DNA of 9,909 nt from Propionibacteriaceae bacterium (GTDB lineage: Bacteria > Actinomycetota > Actinomycetes > Propionibacteriales > Propionibacteriaceae): the NCBI GenBank assembly GCA_031272685.1, contig JAISTI010000107.1, forward strand, positions 1 to 9,909, in the 5' to 3' direction. Positions 1-6,323 of this stretch are shown here, piece after piece (the stretch's first letter is position 1; every line of letters begins with the position of its first letter). The position numbers and the translations under genes were made by a program. The notes beneath the pieces are model-generated. The model saw only the letters and a list, made by a program, of their open reading frames with translations, ran no database searches and was not told the DNA's origin.

Positions 1-1753
1 CGGCAAGTCCACGCTGGCCGACCGGATGCTGCAGCTGACCGGCGTGGTCGACGAGCGCACCATGCGGGCGCAATACCTCGACCGCATGGACATCGAGCGC
101 GAGCGCGGCATCACCATCAAGTCGCAGGCGGTGCGCATGCCCTGGGAGGTGGCGGGCCAGCCGTACATCCTGAACATGATCGACACCCCCGGCCATGTCG
201 ATTTCACCTACGAAGTTTCCCGCTCGCTGGCGGCCTGCGAAGGCGCGGTGCTGCTGGTGGACGCCGCGCAGGGCATCGAGGCGCAAACCCTCGCCAACCT
301 GTACCTCGCGCTGGAGGCGGATCTGGTCATCATCCCCGTCCTGAACAAGATCGACCTGCCCAGCGCCCAGCCGGAAAAGTACGCCAAAGAGCTGGCCCAC
401 TTGGTCGGCTGCGACGTGTCCGACATTTTCCAAGTTTCCGCCAAGACGGGGGAGGGGGTGCGCGAGCTGCTGGACGAGCTGGTCCGGCAGGTGCCCGCCC
501 CCGCCGGCCAGGCCGGCGCGCCGCCGCGGGCACTCATCTTCGACTCGGTGTACGACAGCTACCGCGGGGTCGTCACCTATGTGCGGGTCTTCGACGGCGA
601 GCTGAGCCACCGCGAGCGGGTGCTGATGATGTCCACCAGGGCTTCGCACGAAACCCTCGAAGTGGGGGTCATCTCCCCCGAGCCGGTGAAGGCCGAATCG
701 CTGGGCGTGGGCGAGGTCGGCTATCTGATCACCGGCGTGAAAGAGGTGGCCCAGTCGCGCGTGGGCGACACCGTCACCTCGGCCGCCAAGCCCGCCAAGC
801 GCGATTTGGGCGGCTATCGCCAGCCACACCCGATGGTGTGGGCCGGGCTCTACCCGATCGACGGCGCCGACTACCCGGAATTGCGCGAGGCACTGGACAA
901 GCTGCAGCTCAACGACGCCTCGCTCACCTACGAGCCGGAGACGTCCGCCGCGCTCGGCTTCGGCTTCCGGGTGGGCTTCCTCGGCCTGCTGCACATGGAA
1001 ATCGTGCGCGAGCGCCTGGAGCGCGAGTTCGGGCTGGATTTGATCTCCACCGCCCCGAACGTGGAATACCGGGTGGTGATGGAAGACGGTACGCAGTTGC
1101 GCGTCACCAACCCGTCCGAGTTCCCCGAAGGGAAGGTGGCGCAGGTGTTCGAGCCGGTGGTGAAGGCCACCATCCTTTCCCCGGCGTCCTTCATCGGGGT
1201 GATTTTCGAGCTTTGCCAAGAGCGCCGCGGCGTACAGAAGGGCATGGACTACCTCTCCGAAGACCGGGTGGAAATCCATTACACCTTGCCGCTGGCGGAA
1301 ATCGTCTTCGATTTCTTCGACGCGCTGAAATCGCGCACCAAAGGCTACGCCTCGCTCGACTACGAAGAGGGTGGCGAGCAGGAATCGAAGCTGGTGAAGG
1401 TGGATGTGCTGCTCAACGGCGAGCCGGTCGACGCCTTCTCCGCGATCGTCCACGCCGACAACGCCTACAGCTACGGTGTCGAGATGGTGCGCAAGCTGCG
1501 CAAGCTGATTCCGCGCCAGCAATTCGAGGTGCCGATCCAGGCGGCGGTCGGCTCGCGCGTCATCGCCCGCGAGACGGTGCGGGCGGTGCGCAAAGACGTG
1601 TTGGCCAAGTGCTACGGCGGCGACATCACCCGCAAGCGCAAGCTGCTGGAGAAGCAGAAAGAAGGCAAGAAGCGCATGAAGATGGTCGGCCGCGTGGAAG
1701 TGCCCCAAGAGGCTTTCGTGGCCGCCCTTTCAATGGACCAGCCCAAAGGCTAA
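1..1753 (+). CDS. lepA: Elongation factor 4 (LepA), translational GTPase, 5' partial
   Basis: The reading frame is already open at the left edge: the first full codons (from base 2) read GKSTLADRM, the end of the G1/P-loop. The ATG at 26 is therefore internal and the true start lies about 20-35 codons upstream. The remaining GTPase motifs appear in order (numbered from the first visible residue): G2 RGITI at 35-39, G3 DTPGH at 61-65, G4 NKID at 115-118 and G5 SAKTG at 146-150. EF-G-like domains II, III and V follow, then the LepA-specific C-terminal domain with its conserved ending ([10 protein letters not shown], then VEVPQEAF). 583 residues are visible, against about 600-620 for the family. 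EF4 binds the 70S ribosome, promotes back-translocation of tRNAs in vitro and is linked to 30S biogenesis and stress. The TAA stop overlaps the stop of the convergent FKBP gene. I see no terminator after it. Confidence 0.97.
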   Translation, partial: GKSTLADRMLQLTGVVDERTMRAQYLDRMDIERERGITIKSQAVRMPWEVAGQPYILNMIDTPGHVDFTYEVSRSLAACEGAVLLVDAAQGIEAQTLANLYLALEADLVIIPVLNKIDLPSAQPEKYAKELAHLVGCDVSDIFQVSAKTGEGVRELLDELVRQVPAPAGQAGAPPRALIFDSVYDSYRGVVTYVRVFDGELSHRERVLMMSTRASHETLEVGVISPEPVKAESLGVGEVGYLITGVKEVAQSRVGDTVTSAAKPAKRDLGGYRQPHPMVWAGLYPIDGADYPELREALDKLQLNDASLTYEPETSAALGFGFRVGFLGLLHMEIVRERLEREFGLDLISTAPNVEYRVVMEDGTQLRVTNPSEFPEGKVAQVFEPVVKATILSPASFIGVIFELCQERRGVQKGMDYLSEDRVEIHYTLPLAEIVFDFFDALKSRTKGYASLDYEEGGEQESKLVKVDVLLNGEPVDAFSAIVHADNAYSYGVEMVRKLRKLIPRQQFEVPIQAAVGSRVIARETVRAVRKDVLAKCYGGDITRKRKLLEKQKEGKKRMKMVGRVEVPQEAFVAALSMDQPKG

Positions 1754-2760
1754 CTTGCGCCCAGGATGTCCACCACGAAGACGAGGGTGGAGCCGCCGGG
1801 GATGGAGCCGTTGTCGGAATCGCCGTAGCCCATGTCGGGCGGGATGACCAGTTCCACCTGGCTGCCGACGGTGTGCCCGGCCAGGCCCTGCGTCCAGCCG
1901 GAGATGACGCCGGTGAGCGGGAAGCTGACCGGCTCGCCGGTGGCCCAAGAGCTGTCGAAGACGGTGCCGTCCCAGAGCCAGCCGGTGTATTGCACCGTGA
2001 CGGTCTGGTCTTCGGTTACTTTCGCGCCGTCGCCGATGAGCAGGTCTTGGGCGACCAGTTTCGTGGGCGGGTTGCCTTTGAGCGGGGTGATGGACGGCTC
2101 GCCGGTGTCGGAGAGGGTGACCGGCGGGATGTCCGGGTTCACTTCTTTGTTCGGGGTGCCCCAGGCGCGCGTTTCGGTTACCGGCGCGGCGCTGGAGGTG
2201 GCGGCCGGCGCCTCCGTCACCCCTTGCAGCAGGAAGAGGATGATGTACGACTGGTCGGAGGACGTCATCGCCGCCACCAGGATGGTGCCCGCCTTGTGCC
2301 CGACCAGCTCGTTCGAGATGGGGTCTCCGATGTCTTCGGCCTGGATTTGCCCGGTCTGCGCGGAACCTTCTTGGAAGGTGGAATAGGTGACATCGCCGTC
2401 GCCGGAATACTCGACGGAGTGGAACGAGATGTAGTCGCCCACCTGGAACGCCTCGCCTTCGTCGCCCTCGCGGATCACGCAGAACTGGTCGGTGGTGACG
2501 GTGATGGGCTCCGCGAACACCAGCGACGGGATGCCGCTGTCGTCTGTCACATAGGACAGCCCGGCCAGCTCGCCGTCGCAGAACTCGCCCTGCACCGCCG
2601 GGGCGCTGGAGCTGGGAACCGCGCTCGGGCCGGCGGTCTCCGGCTCGGACGGGGTGGCGATGGCCCCGCCGCCATCGCTTTGCGAGCAGCCCAGCAGGCC
2701 GAGGCCGAGGAAAAGAACAGTGGCGGCCGCGGTCGCGCGGCGAGATGAGGTACCTATCAC
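1750..2760 (-). CDS. FKBP-type peptidyl-prolyl cis-trans isomerase lipoprotein
   Basis: The 336-residue protein starts with a lipoprotein signal: RR at 7-8, a hydrophobic stretch, then lipobox LLGC with the lipidated Cys at 25. A Ser/Pro/Ala-rich linker to about residue 58 follows. The C-terminal FKBP domain (about 235-336) keeps the FKBP12-type pocket: YTG, VFDSS, SFPL, VISGW, MGYGD and LVFVVDIL supply the expected Tyr, Asp, Phe, Val/Ile, Trp, Tyr and Phe. It is therefore probably an active prolyl isomerase that helps proteins fold outside the membrane. Residues about 96-181 resemble a second FKBP fold (VGD near 107, LVGHKAGT near 152, a closing beta-rich stretch) but lack the YTG, FDSS and YG residues. 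Cys61 and Cys94 could form a disulfide. GTG at 2760 is the first start after an in-frame stop at 2773-2775. No clear Shine-Dalgarno or TANNNT -10 precedes it. The weak TGGAAT (2767-2772, - strand) would imply a near-leaderless mRNA. Confidence 0.93.
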   Translation of the reverse strand: MIGTSSRRATAAATVLFLGLGLLGCSQSDGGGAIATPSEPETAGPSAVPSSSAPAVQGEFCDGELAGLSYVTDDSGIPSLVFAEPITVTTDQFCVIREGDEGEAFQVGDYISFHSVEYSGDGDVTYSTFQEGSAQTGQIQAEDIGDPISNELVGHKAGTILVAAMTSSDQSYIILFLLQGVTEAPAATSSAAPVTETRAWGTPNKEVNPDIPPVTLSDTGEPSITPLKGNPPTKLVAQDLLIGDGAKVTEDQTVTVQYTGWLWDGTVFDSSWATGEPVSFPLTGVISGWTQGLAGHTVGSQVELVIPPDMGYGDSDNGSIPGGSTLVFVVDILGAS

Positions 2761-2847
2761 CCGCCCATTCCATCACACTTGCCTGTCTTTGGAAGAATCG
2801 CCGCGCGCGTCCCGGCCTGCGCAAGCCTGCCCGACAAGCCGGTTCAT

Positions 2848-2877
2848 TTGGCGCGGCTGGGGGCGGTGCGGTAAAGT
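2848..2877 (+). promoter_or_regulatory. Putative sigma-A-type promoter of the infC operon
   Basis: TTGGCG at 2848-2853 and TAAAGT at 2872-2877 are 18 bases apart. Each matches the housekeeping consensus (TTGACA, TATAAT) at four of six positions, and the -10 fits the actinobacterial TANNNT pattern. It is the best-looking pair on the + strand in the region between the divergent FKBP and infC genes. It predicts a start near 2883-2886 and a leader of about 165 nt. This is an inference from sequence only. TACGCT at 2891-2896 is an alternative -10 without a good -35. The rest of 2761-2847 shows no gene or other clear signal. Confidence 0.5.
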
Positions 2878-2883
2878 CGCCCT

Positions 2884-3048
2884 TTAGTCGTACGCTGAAA
2901 AACGCGTCGAGAGGAAGTGGAGCCCGACTCCCACCTGCCAGCCGAAAAGGTATGGCGGGTTCAGGCGGCAAATGCCGCCGGTCGAGCCCTGCATGCGCGG
3001 GGCTTTTCTTTCGGGCCCCTCCGCCCGGCGCCAAGATTAGGAGGACAC
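2884..3048 (+). promoter_or_regulatory. Structured 5' leader of infC-rpmI-rplT, candidate cis-regulatory RNA
   Basis: Successive hairpins can be drawn here. Stem A pairs 2917-2922 with 2928-2934 (one bulge). Stem B pairs 2933-2940 with 2953-2960 and continues inward as 2941-2943 with 2949-2951, giving 11 pairs around a GAAAA loop with one bulged A. Stem C is GGCGGC (2964-2969) with GCCGCC (2974-2979) around an AAAT loop. A terminator-like hairpin (separate entry) and a short stem 3012-3016/3023-3027 follow. Stems A and B share two bases. In other bacteria the infC-rpmI-rplT operon is controlled by L20 binding to its leader or by translational repression, so a similar role is a reasonable inference. 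I cannot match this RNA to a named class from sequence alone. Confidence 0.55.
2984..3011 (+). terminator. Intrinsic-terminator-like attenuator in the infC leader
   Basis: AGCCCTGC (2985-2992) pairs with GCGGGGCT (2997-3004), one pair being U-G, around the loop ATGC. The T-rich run TTTTCTTT follows at 3004-3011. It lies about 100 nt after the putative promoter and 38 nt before the infC start. The only other + strand gene upstream is lepA, over 1.2 kb away. It is therefore better explained as an attenuator of infC than as the end of another unit. GGGGC (2999-3003) can instead pair with GCCCC (3015-3019), which would break the terminator. Confidence 0.6.
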
Positions 3049-3051
3049 ATC
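3039..3051 (+). promoter_or_regulatory. infC ribosome binding site and AUC start codon
   Basis: A perfect AGGAGG (3039-3044) lies 4 nt upstream of ATC at 3049-3051. The conserved IF-3 N-terminus ([10 protein letters not shown]) begins with the next codon. No ATG, GTG or TTG in this frame gives a normal N-terminus. IF-3 genes in other bacteria use rare AUU, AUC or AUA starts, which IF-3 itself discriminates against, so this site probably gives autoregulation. Confidence 0.85.
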
Positions 3052-3738
3052 AGCACCGAGCCGCGCATCAACGAGCGCATCCACGCCGACCAAGTCAGGC
3101 TGGTCGGCCCGCAGGGCGAGCAGGTGGGCATCGTCCGCATCGCCGACGCCCTTCGCCTGGCCCAAGAATCAGACCTCGACCTCGTGGAGGTCGCCCCGCA
3201 GGCCCGCCCGCCCGTCGCCAAGCTAATGGACTACGGAAAGTACAAATACGAGGCGGCGCAAAAGGCCCGCGAATCCCGCCGCAACCAGTCGAACACGCTC
3301 ATCAAAGAGATGAAGCTGCGCCCCAAGATCGACGACAACGACTACAACACCAAGAAGGGCCATGTGCTGCGCTTCTTGCGCGCCGGGGACAAAGTGAAAA
3401 TCACCATCATGTTCCGCGGCCGCGAGCAGAGCCGCCCCGAGCTGGGGCTGCGGCTGCTGCAGCGGCTCGCCGAAGACGTCATCGAAGACGGCGTGATCGA
3501 ATCCGCGCCCAAGCAAGACGGCCGCAACATGATCATGGTGCTCGCCCCCACCCGCAAGAAGGCCGACGCCCGCGTCGAAGTGGAGGCCGCCAAGGCCGCC
3601 AAGGCCGCCACCCGCGCCGCCGACGCCGAAGCCGAGCGCACCGAGGCCGCCGCCTCCCGCGCCGCCGCCGCCGAGAAGAAGGCCGCGAAGAAGAAGCGCG
3701 GCCCAGCCGACAACATGGATCCCGACATCGAGATTTGA
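3049..3738 (+). CDS. infC: Translation initiation factor IF-3, AUC start, with Ala/Lys-rich C-terminal extension
   Basis: IF-3 binds the 30S subunit, prevents premature 50S joining and checks the start codon and initiator tRNA. The 229-residue product shows the N-domain (about 1-75, [37 protein letters not shown]), a basic linker, and the C-domain (about 88-170, [45 protein letters not shown]). An Ala/Lys/Glu-rich, probably helical tail runs from about 171 to 229. E. coli IF-3 has about 180 residues; tails are known in Actinomycetota. I chose the ATC start because it follows a perfect Shine-Dalgarno and sits exactly where the family begins. The in-frame GTG at 2917 would add 44 unlikely residues encoded by the hairpin leader. 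rpmI follows after 25 nt. Confidence 0.96.
   Translation: MSTEPRINERIHADQVRLVGPQGEQVGIVRIADALRLAQESDLDLVEVAPQARPPVAKLMDYGKYKYEAAQKARESRRNQSNTLIKEMKLRPKIDDNDYNTKKGHVLRFLRAGDKVKITIMFRGREQSRPELGLRLLQRLAEDVIEDGVIESAPKQDGRNMIMVLAPTRKKADARVEVEAAKAAKAATRAADAEAERTEAAASRAAAAEKKAAKKKRGPADNMDPDIEI
3583..3609 (+). repeat. Three tandem 9-bp units inside the infC tail
   Basis: GAGGCCGCC (3583-3591) is followed by two exact AAGGCCGCC copies (3592-3600, 3601-3609). In the infC frame they encode EAA, KAA, KAA, the start of the Ala/Lys tail. Such in-frame units can gain or lose copies by slippage without breaking the gene. Confidence 0.7.
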
Positions 3739-3763
3739 GAAAACAACCGGACAAGGAGAAGAA

Positions 3764-3970
3764 ATGCCCAAGATGAAAACACATTCGGGTGCGAAAAAGC
3801 GCTTCAAGGCGACGGGCACCGGCAAGCTGATGCACCAGCAGGCCGGCAAACGCCACCTGAACGAGCACAAGCCCACCAAGCGCACCCGCCGCCTCGACGG
3901 CAATGTGGAAATCGCCAAGGGCGACGCCAAAGCCGCCCGCCGGCTGCTCGGAAGCAACAAGGCCCGCTAG
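3764..3970 (+). CDS. rpmI: 50S ribosomal protein L35
   Basis: The 68-residue basic protein opens with [15 protein letters not shown], the hallmark of bL35, and contains a [14 protein letters not shown] stretch and a Lys/Arg-rich C-terminus. The length is normal for the family. bL35 is a small structural protein of the large subunit. The Shine-Dalgarno AAGGAG (3753-3758) lies 5 nt before the ATG. It sits between infC and rplT in the conserved order, and its TAG stop lies inside the rplT Shine-Dalgarno, so the two are probably translated in concert. Confidence 0.97.
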   Translation: MPKMKTHSGAKKRFKATGTGKLMHQQAGKRHLNEHKPTKRTRRLDGNVEIAKGDAKAARRLLGSNKAR

Positions 3971-3981
3971 GAGGATAAGAA

Positions 3982-4335
3982 ATGGCAAGAGTAAAGCGTT
4001 CAGTCAACGCGCAGAAGAAACGCCGCGAAGTTCTGGAGCAGGCGTCGGGTTACCGCGGGCAGCGCTCGCGCCTCTACCGCAAGGCCAAAGAGCAGCTTCT
4101 CCATTCGTACACGTACGCGTTCCGCGACCGCCGGGCGAAGAAGGGCGATTTCCGCGCCCTCTGGATCCAGCGCATCAACGCGGCCTGCCGCGCCGAGGGC
4201 ATCACCTACAACCGCTTCATCTTCGGGCTGAAGAACGGCGGCGTCGAGGTGGACCGCAAGATCCTCGCCGAGCTGGCCGTCAGCGACACCGCTGCCTTCA
4301 ACGCGCTCGTGGAAGTGGCGAAGGCCAACCAGTAG
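3982..4335 (+). CDS. rplT: 50S ribosomal protein L20
   Basis: The 117-residue product begins [20 protein letters not shown] and carries the conserved [30 protein letters not shown] and [11 protein letters not shown] segments of bL20, at normal length. bL20 has a long basic N-terminal extension that threads into 23S rRNA and is essential early in 50S assembly. In several bacteria it is also the repressor of this operon through the leader RNA, so the leader upstream of infC is a candidate target here (inference). AGGAGG (3969-3974) overlaps the rpmI stop codon and lies 7 nt before the ATG. The next gene starts 2 nt after its TAG. Confidence 0.98.
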   Translation: MARVKRSVNAQKKRREVLEQASGYRGQRSRLYRKAKEQLLHSYTYAFRDRRAKKGDFRALWIQRINAACRAEGITYNRFIFGLKNGGVEVDRKILAELAVSDTAAFNALVEVAKANQ

Positions 4336-4337
4336 CG

Positions 4338-5201
4338 ATGGCCGAAGAAGAACGCCTGGAGCTGCCGGATCCTTCGCAGGCCCGGCTGCGCGCCGACCGC
4401 GCCCTGCGGCGGCGCCAGGCCCGCCAGGAGACCCGGCGATTCCTCGCCGAGGGGCGCCAGGCGGTGCGGGAGGCGCTGAAGCTGCCGCACGCGGTCGAGT
4501 CGCTGTATGTGCGCTGGGACGCCGCCCTCCACAATTCCGACTTGATTGAGCGGGCGCGCGCGCAAGGCACCCCGGTCTACGCGCTCAGCGAGCAAAACCT
4601 CGCCACCCTCACCGACACCGTCAGCCCGCAGGGGGTGGTGGCGGTCGCCCGCAACCTCGACATCCCCTTGGAGCAGGTTTTCAGCCCCGGATTGTTCGAC
4701 GCCGAGCGCCCCGAGCCGAAACTGGTAGTGATCTGCGCCCAGGTGCGCGATCCCGGCAACGCCGGCACGGTCATCCGCTGCGCCGACGCTTTCGGGGCGG
4801 ACGCCGTCATCCTGTCATCCGATTCCGTCGAGCTGTACAACCCGAAAGTGGTGCGCGCCTCCGTCGGATCGATCTTCCACCTGCCGATCGTCACCGGGGC
4901 GGATCTCGCCGCCGCCATCGCCGCCTGCCGCGCCGCCGGAATGCAGGTGCTGGCCGCCGACGGGCACGCCAAGACGGATTTGTCCGACATCGCCGCCGAT
5001 CTGCCCAAGCCGACGGCCTGGGTGATGGGTAACGAATCCTGGGGCCTGCCGGTCGAGCACCTCGCCCTGGCAGACAAGACGGTCGCCGTGCCCATCTACG
5101 GGCAGGCGGAAAGCCTGAACCTCGCGACGGCCGCCGCCGTCTTCCTCTATTCCAGCGCCACCGCCATCCGCGGTGGGATCACCGACCGATTTACCGGCTA
5201 G
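4338..5201 (+). CDS. TrmH/SpoU-family RNA 2'-O-methyltransferase (TsnR-like, probable 23S rRNA target)
   Basis: The 287-residue protein has the layout of SpoU/TrmH (SPOUT) enzymes, which move a methyl group from S-adenosylmethionine to a ribose 2'-OH. Residues about 33-105 form an N-terminal RNA-binding domain (FLAEGRQAVREAL, then SPQGVVAV). The three catalytic motifs follow: motif 1 DPGNAGTVIRCADAFG at 138-153 (Asn141, Arg147), motif 2 VMGNESWGLP at 229-238 (Asn232, Glu233) and motif 3 VPIYGQAESLNLATAAAV at 251-268 (Ser259, Asn261). The equivalent gene in mycobacteria is called tsnR, but the target nucleotide cannot be read from sequence, so I give no symbol. ATG at 4338 is 2 nt after the rplT stop with no Shine-Dalgarno. 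This suggests translation coupled to L20. The frame is open further upstream only because it runs inside rplT. Confidence 0.92.
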   Translation: MAEEERLELPDPSQARLRADRALRRRQARQETRRFLAEGRQAVREALKLPHAVESLYVRWDAALHNSDLIERARAQGTPVYALSEQNLATLTDTVSPQGVVAVARNLDIPLEQVFSPGLFDAERPEPKLVVICAQVRDPGNAGTVIRCADAFGADAVILSSDSVELYNPKVVRASVGSIFHLPIVTGADLAAAIAACRAAGMQVLAADGHAKTDLSDIAADLPKPTAWVMGNESWGLPVEHLALADKTVAVPIYGQAESLNLATAAAVFLYSSATAIRGGITDRFTG

Positions 5202-5217
5202 CTTCCCCCAAAGCCCG

Positions 5218-5240
5218 TAAATTGCCGTGATCACAAGGAG
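5218..5240 (+). promoter_or_regulatory. Possible internal -10, palindrome and RBS before pheS
   Basis: The 45-nt gap before pheS holds TAAATT (5218-5223), a TANNNT-type -10 without a good -35. The palindrome GTGATCAC (5227-5234) comes next, directly abutting the Shine-Dalgarno AAGGAG (5235-5240), which is 6 nt before the ATG. The RBS is solid. The promoter and any operator role of the palindrome are weak inferences. There is no room for a T-box or a Phe leader peptide. Confidence 0.3.
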
Positions 5241-5246
5241 AAACAC

Positions 5247-6323
5247 ATGTCTGACCTCAGTCAGGAAGCGGTGGACGGCCTGGTCGCCCAGGCCCTAGAA
5301 GCCTTCGCCGCCGCGAACACCACCACAGAATTGAAGGCCGCCCGGCTGGCCCACCTCGGCGACAAAGCCCCGGTGGTGCTGGCCAACAAATCCCTGGGCG
5401 AGCTGCCCAAAGAAGACCGCCGCGAGGCCGGCCAGCGCATCGGCCAGGCCCGCGCCGCCATCAACGCGGCTTTCGCGGCCCGCGAGGCCGAAATCTCGGC
5501 CGCCGAGCTGGCCCAGGCGCTGGTGGCCGAGCGCGTCGACGTCACTCTGCCGGTGGAGGTTGCCCCCGCCGGGGCGCCGCACCCGATCACCGCGCTGATG
5601 GATCTGGTTTCCGACGCTTTCGTCGCGATGGGCTGGGAGATCGCCGAAGGCCCGGAGGCGGAAGGGGAGTGGCTGAACTTCGACGCGCTGAACATCGGCC
5701 CAGACCATCCGGCCCGCGCCACCTCCGACACCCTCTTCATCGACCCGATCGACAACCACCTGCTGCTGCGCACCCACACCTCCCCGGTGCAGATCCGCAG
5801 CCTGCTCTCGCGGCCGCTGCCCGTCTACATCATCTGCCCCGGCAAGACGTACCGCGCCGACGAGTTCGACGCCACCCACGTGCCGGTCTTCCACCAGTTC
5901 GAGGGGCTGGCCGTAGACAAAGGCATCACGCTGGCGAACCTGCGCGGCAGCCTCGACCGTTTCGCGCAGGCGATGTTCGGCGACGAAATCCGCACCCGGA
6001 TGCGCCCGCACTACTTCCCGTTCACCGAGCCCAGCGCCGAAGTCGATTTGCAGTGCTTCGTCTGCCACGGCGAGTCGGTGGGCAATCCCGACAAGCCCTG
6101 CCGCACCTGCAAATCGGAAGGCTGGATCGAGTGGGGCGGCTGCGGCGTCGTCAACCCGCGGGTGCTGGCCGCCTGCGGCATCGACACCGACGTCTACTCC
6201 GGCTTCGCCTTCGGCATGGGCGTGGAACGCACGCTGATGTTCCGCAACAACGCCGCCGACATGCGCGACATGGTGGAGGGCGACGTCAGATTCAGCCGGT
6301 CGCTGAAAGGAGCGGCGCGATGA
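5247..6323 (+). CDS. pheS: Phenylalanine--tRNA ligase alpha subunit
   Basis: PheS is the catalytic subunit of the alpha2beta2 enzyme that charges tRNA-Phe. The 358-residue protein has an Ala/Glu-rich N-terminal coiled coil (about 1-95) that contacts tRNA, then the class II core. Motif 1 surrounds [14 protein letters not shown] (112-125), the conserved [13 protein letters not shown] spans 172-184, motif 2 is [19 protein letters not shown] (202-220), and motif 3 is [14 protein letters not shown] (319-332). Cys270, Cys273, Cys285 and Cys288 form a CxxC-x11-CxxC pair between motifs 2 and 3, a possible metal site found in some bacterial PheS proteins. The last bases overlap the pheT start (ATGA), and AAAGGAG for pheT lies inside this gene. 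This ties production of the two subunits. Confidence 0.98.
   Translation: MSDLSQEAVDGLVAQALEAFAAANTTTELKAARLAHLGDKAPVVLANKSLGELPKEDRREAGQRIGQARAAINAAFAAREAEISAAELAQALVAERVDVTLPVEVAPAGAPHPITALMDLVSDAFVAMGWEIAEGPEAEGEWLNFDALNIGPDHPARATSDTLFIDPIDNHLLLRTHTSPVQIRSLLSRPLPVYIICPGKTYRADEFDATHVPVFHQFEGLAVDKGITLANLRGSLDRFAQAMFGDEIRTRMRPHYFPFTEPSAEVDLQCFVCHGESVGNPDKPCRTCKSEGWIEWGGCGVVNPRVLAACGIDTDVYSGFAFGMGVERTLMFRNNAADMRDMVEGDVRFSRSLKGAAR

Noticed and set aside
26..28. ATG 26 as the lepA start
   Set aside because: The frame is open to the left edge and already encodes the end of the P-loop, so the gene is cut by the window.
838..2748. 636-codon + strand frame across lepA and the FKBP gene
   Set aside because: It lies in another frame over lepA and antisense to the FKBP gene, with Arg/Gly/Ala-rich composition and no recognisable family.
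1730..3034. 434-codon - strand frame over the FKBP gene
   Set aside because: It is an out-of-frame shadow; the FKBP frame has the signal peptide, lipobox and catalytic domain.
2917..3048. N-terminal extension of IF-3 from GTG 2917
   Set aside because: It runs through stable hairpins and a terminator-like stem, its RBS is only 2 nt from the GTG, and the family N-terminus begins at the ATC with a perfect RBS.
2745..3776. 343-codon + strand frame through the leader and infC
   Set aside because: It is out of frame with IF-3, Arg/Pro-rich and without domain signal.
3903..4337. Upstream extension of the methyltransferase frame
   Set aside because: It overlaps rpmI and rplT in another frame; the family similarity and the ATG at 4338 define the start.
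5669..6319. Upstream extension of the pheT frame
   Set aside because: It is a shadow of pheS; the ATGA overlap with AAAGGAG marks the true start.
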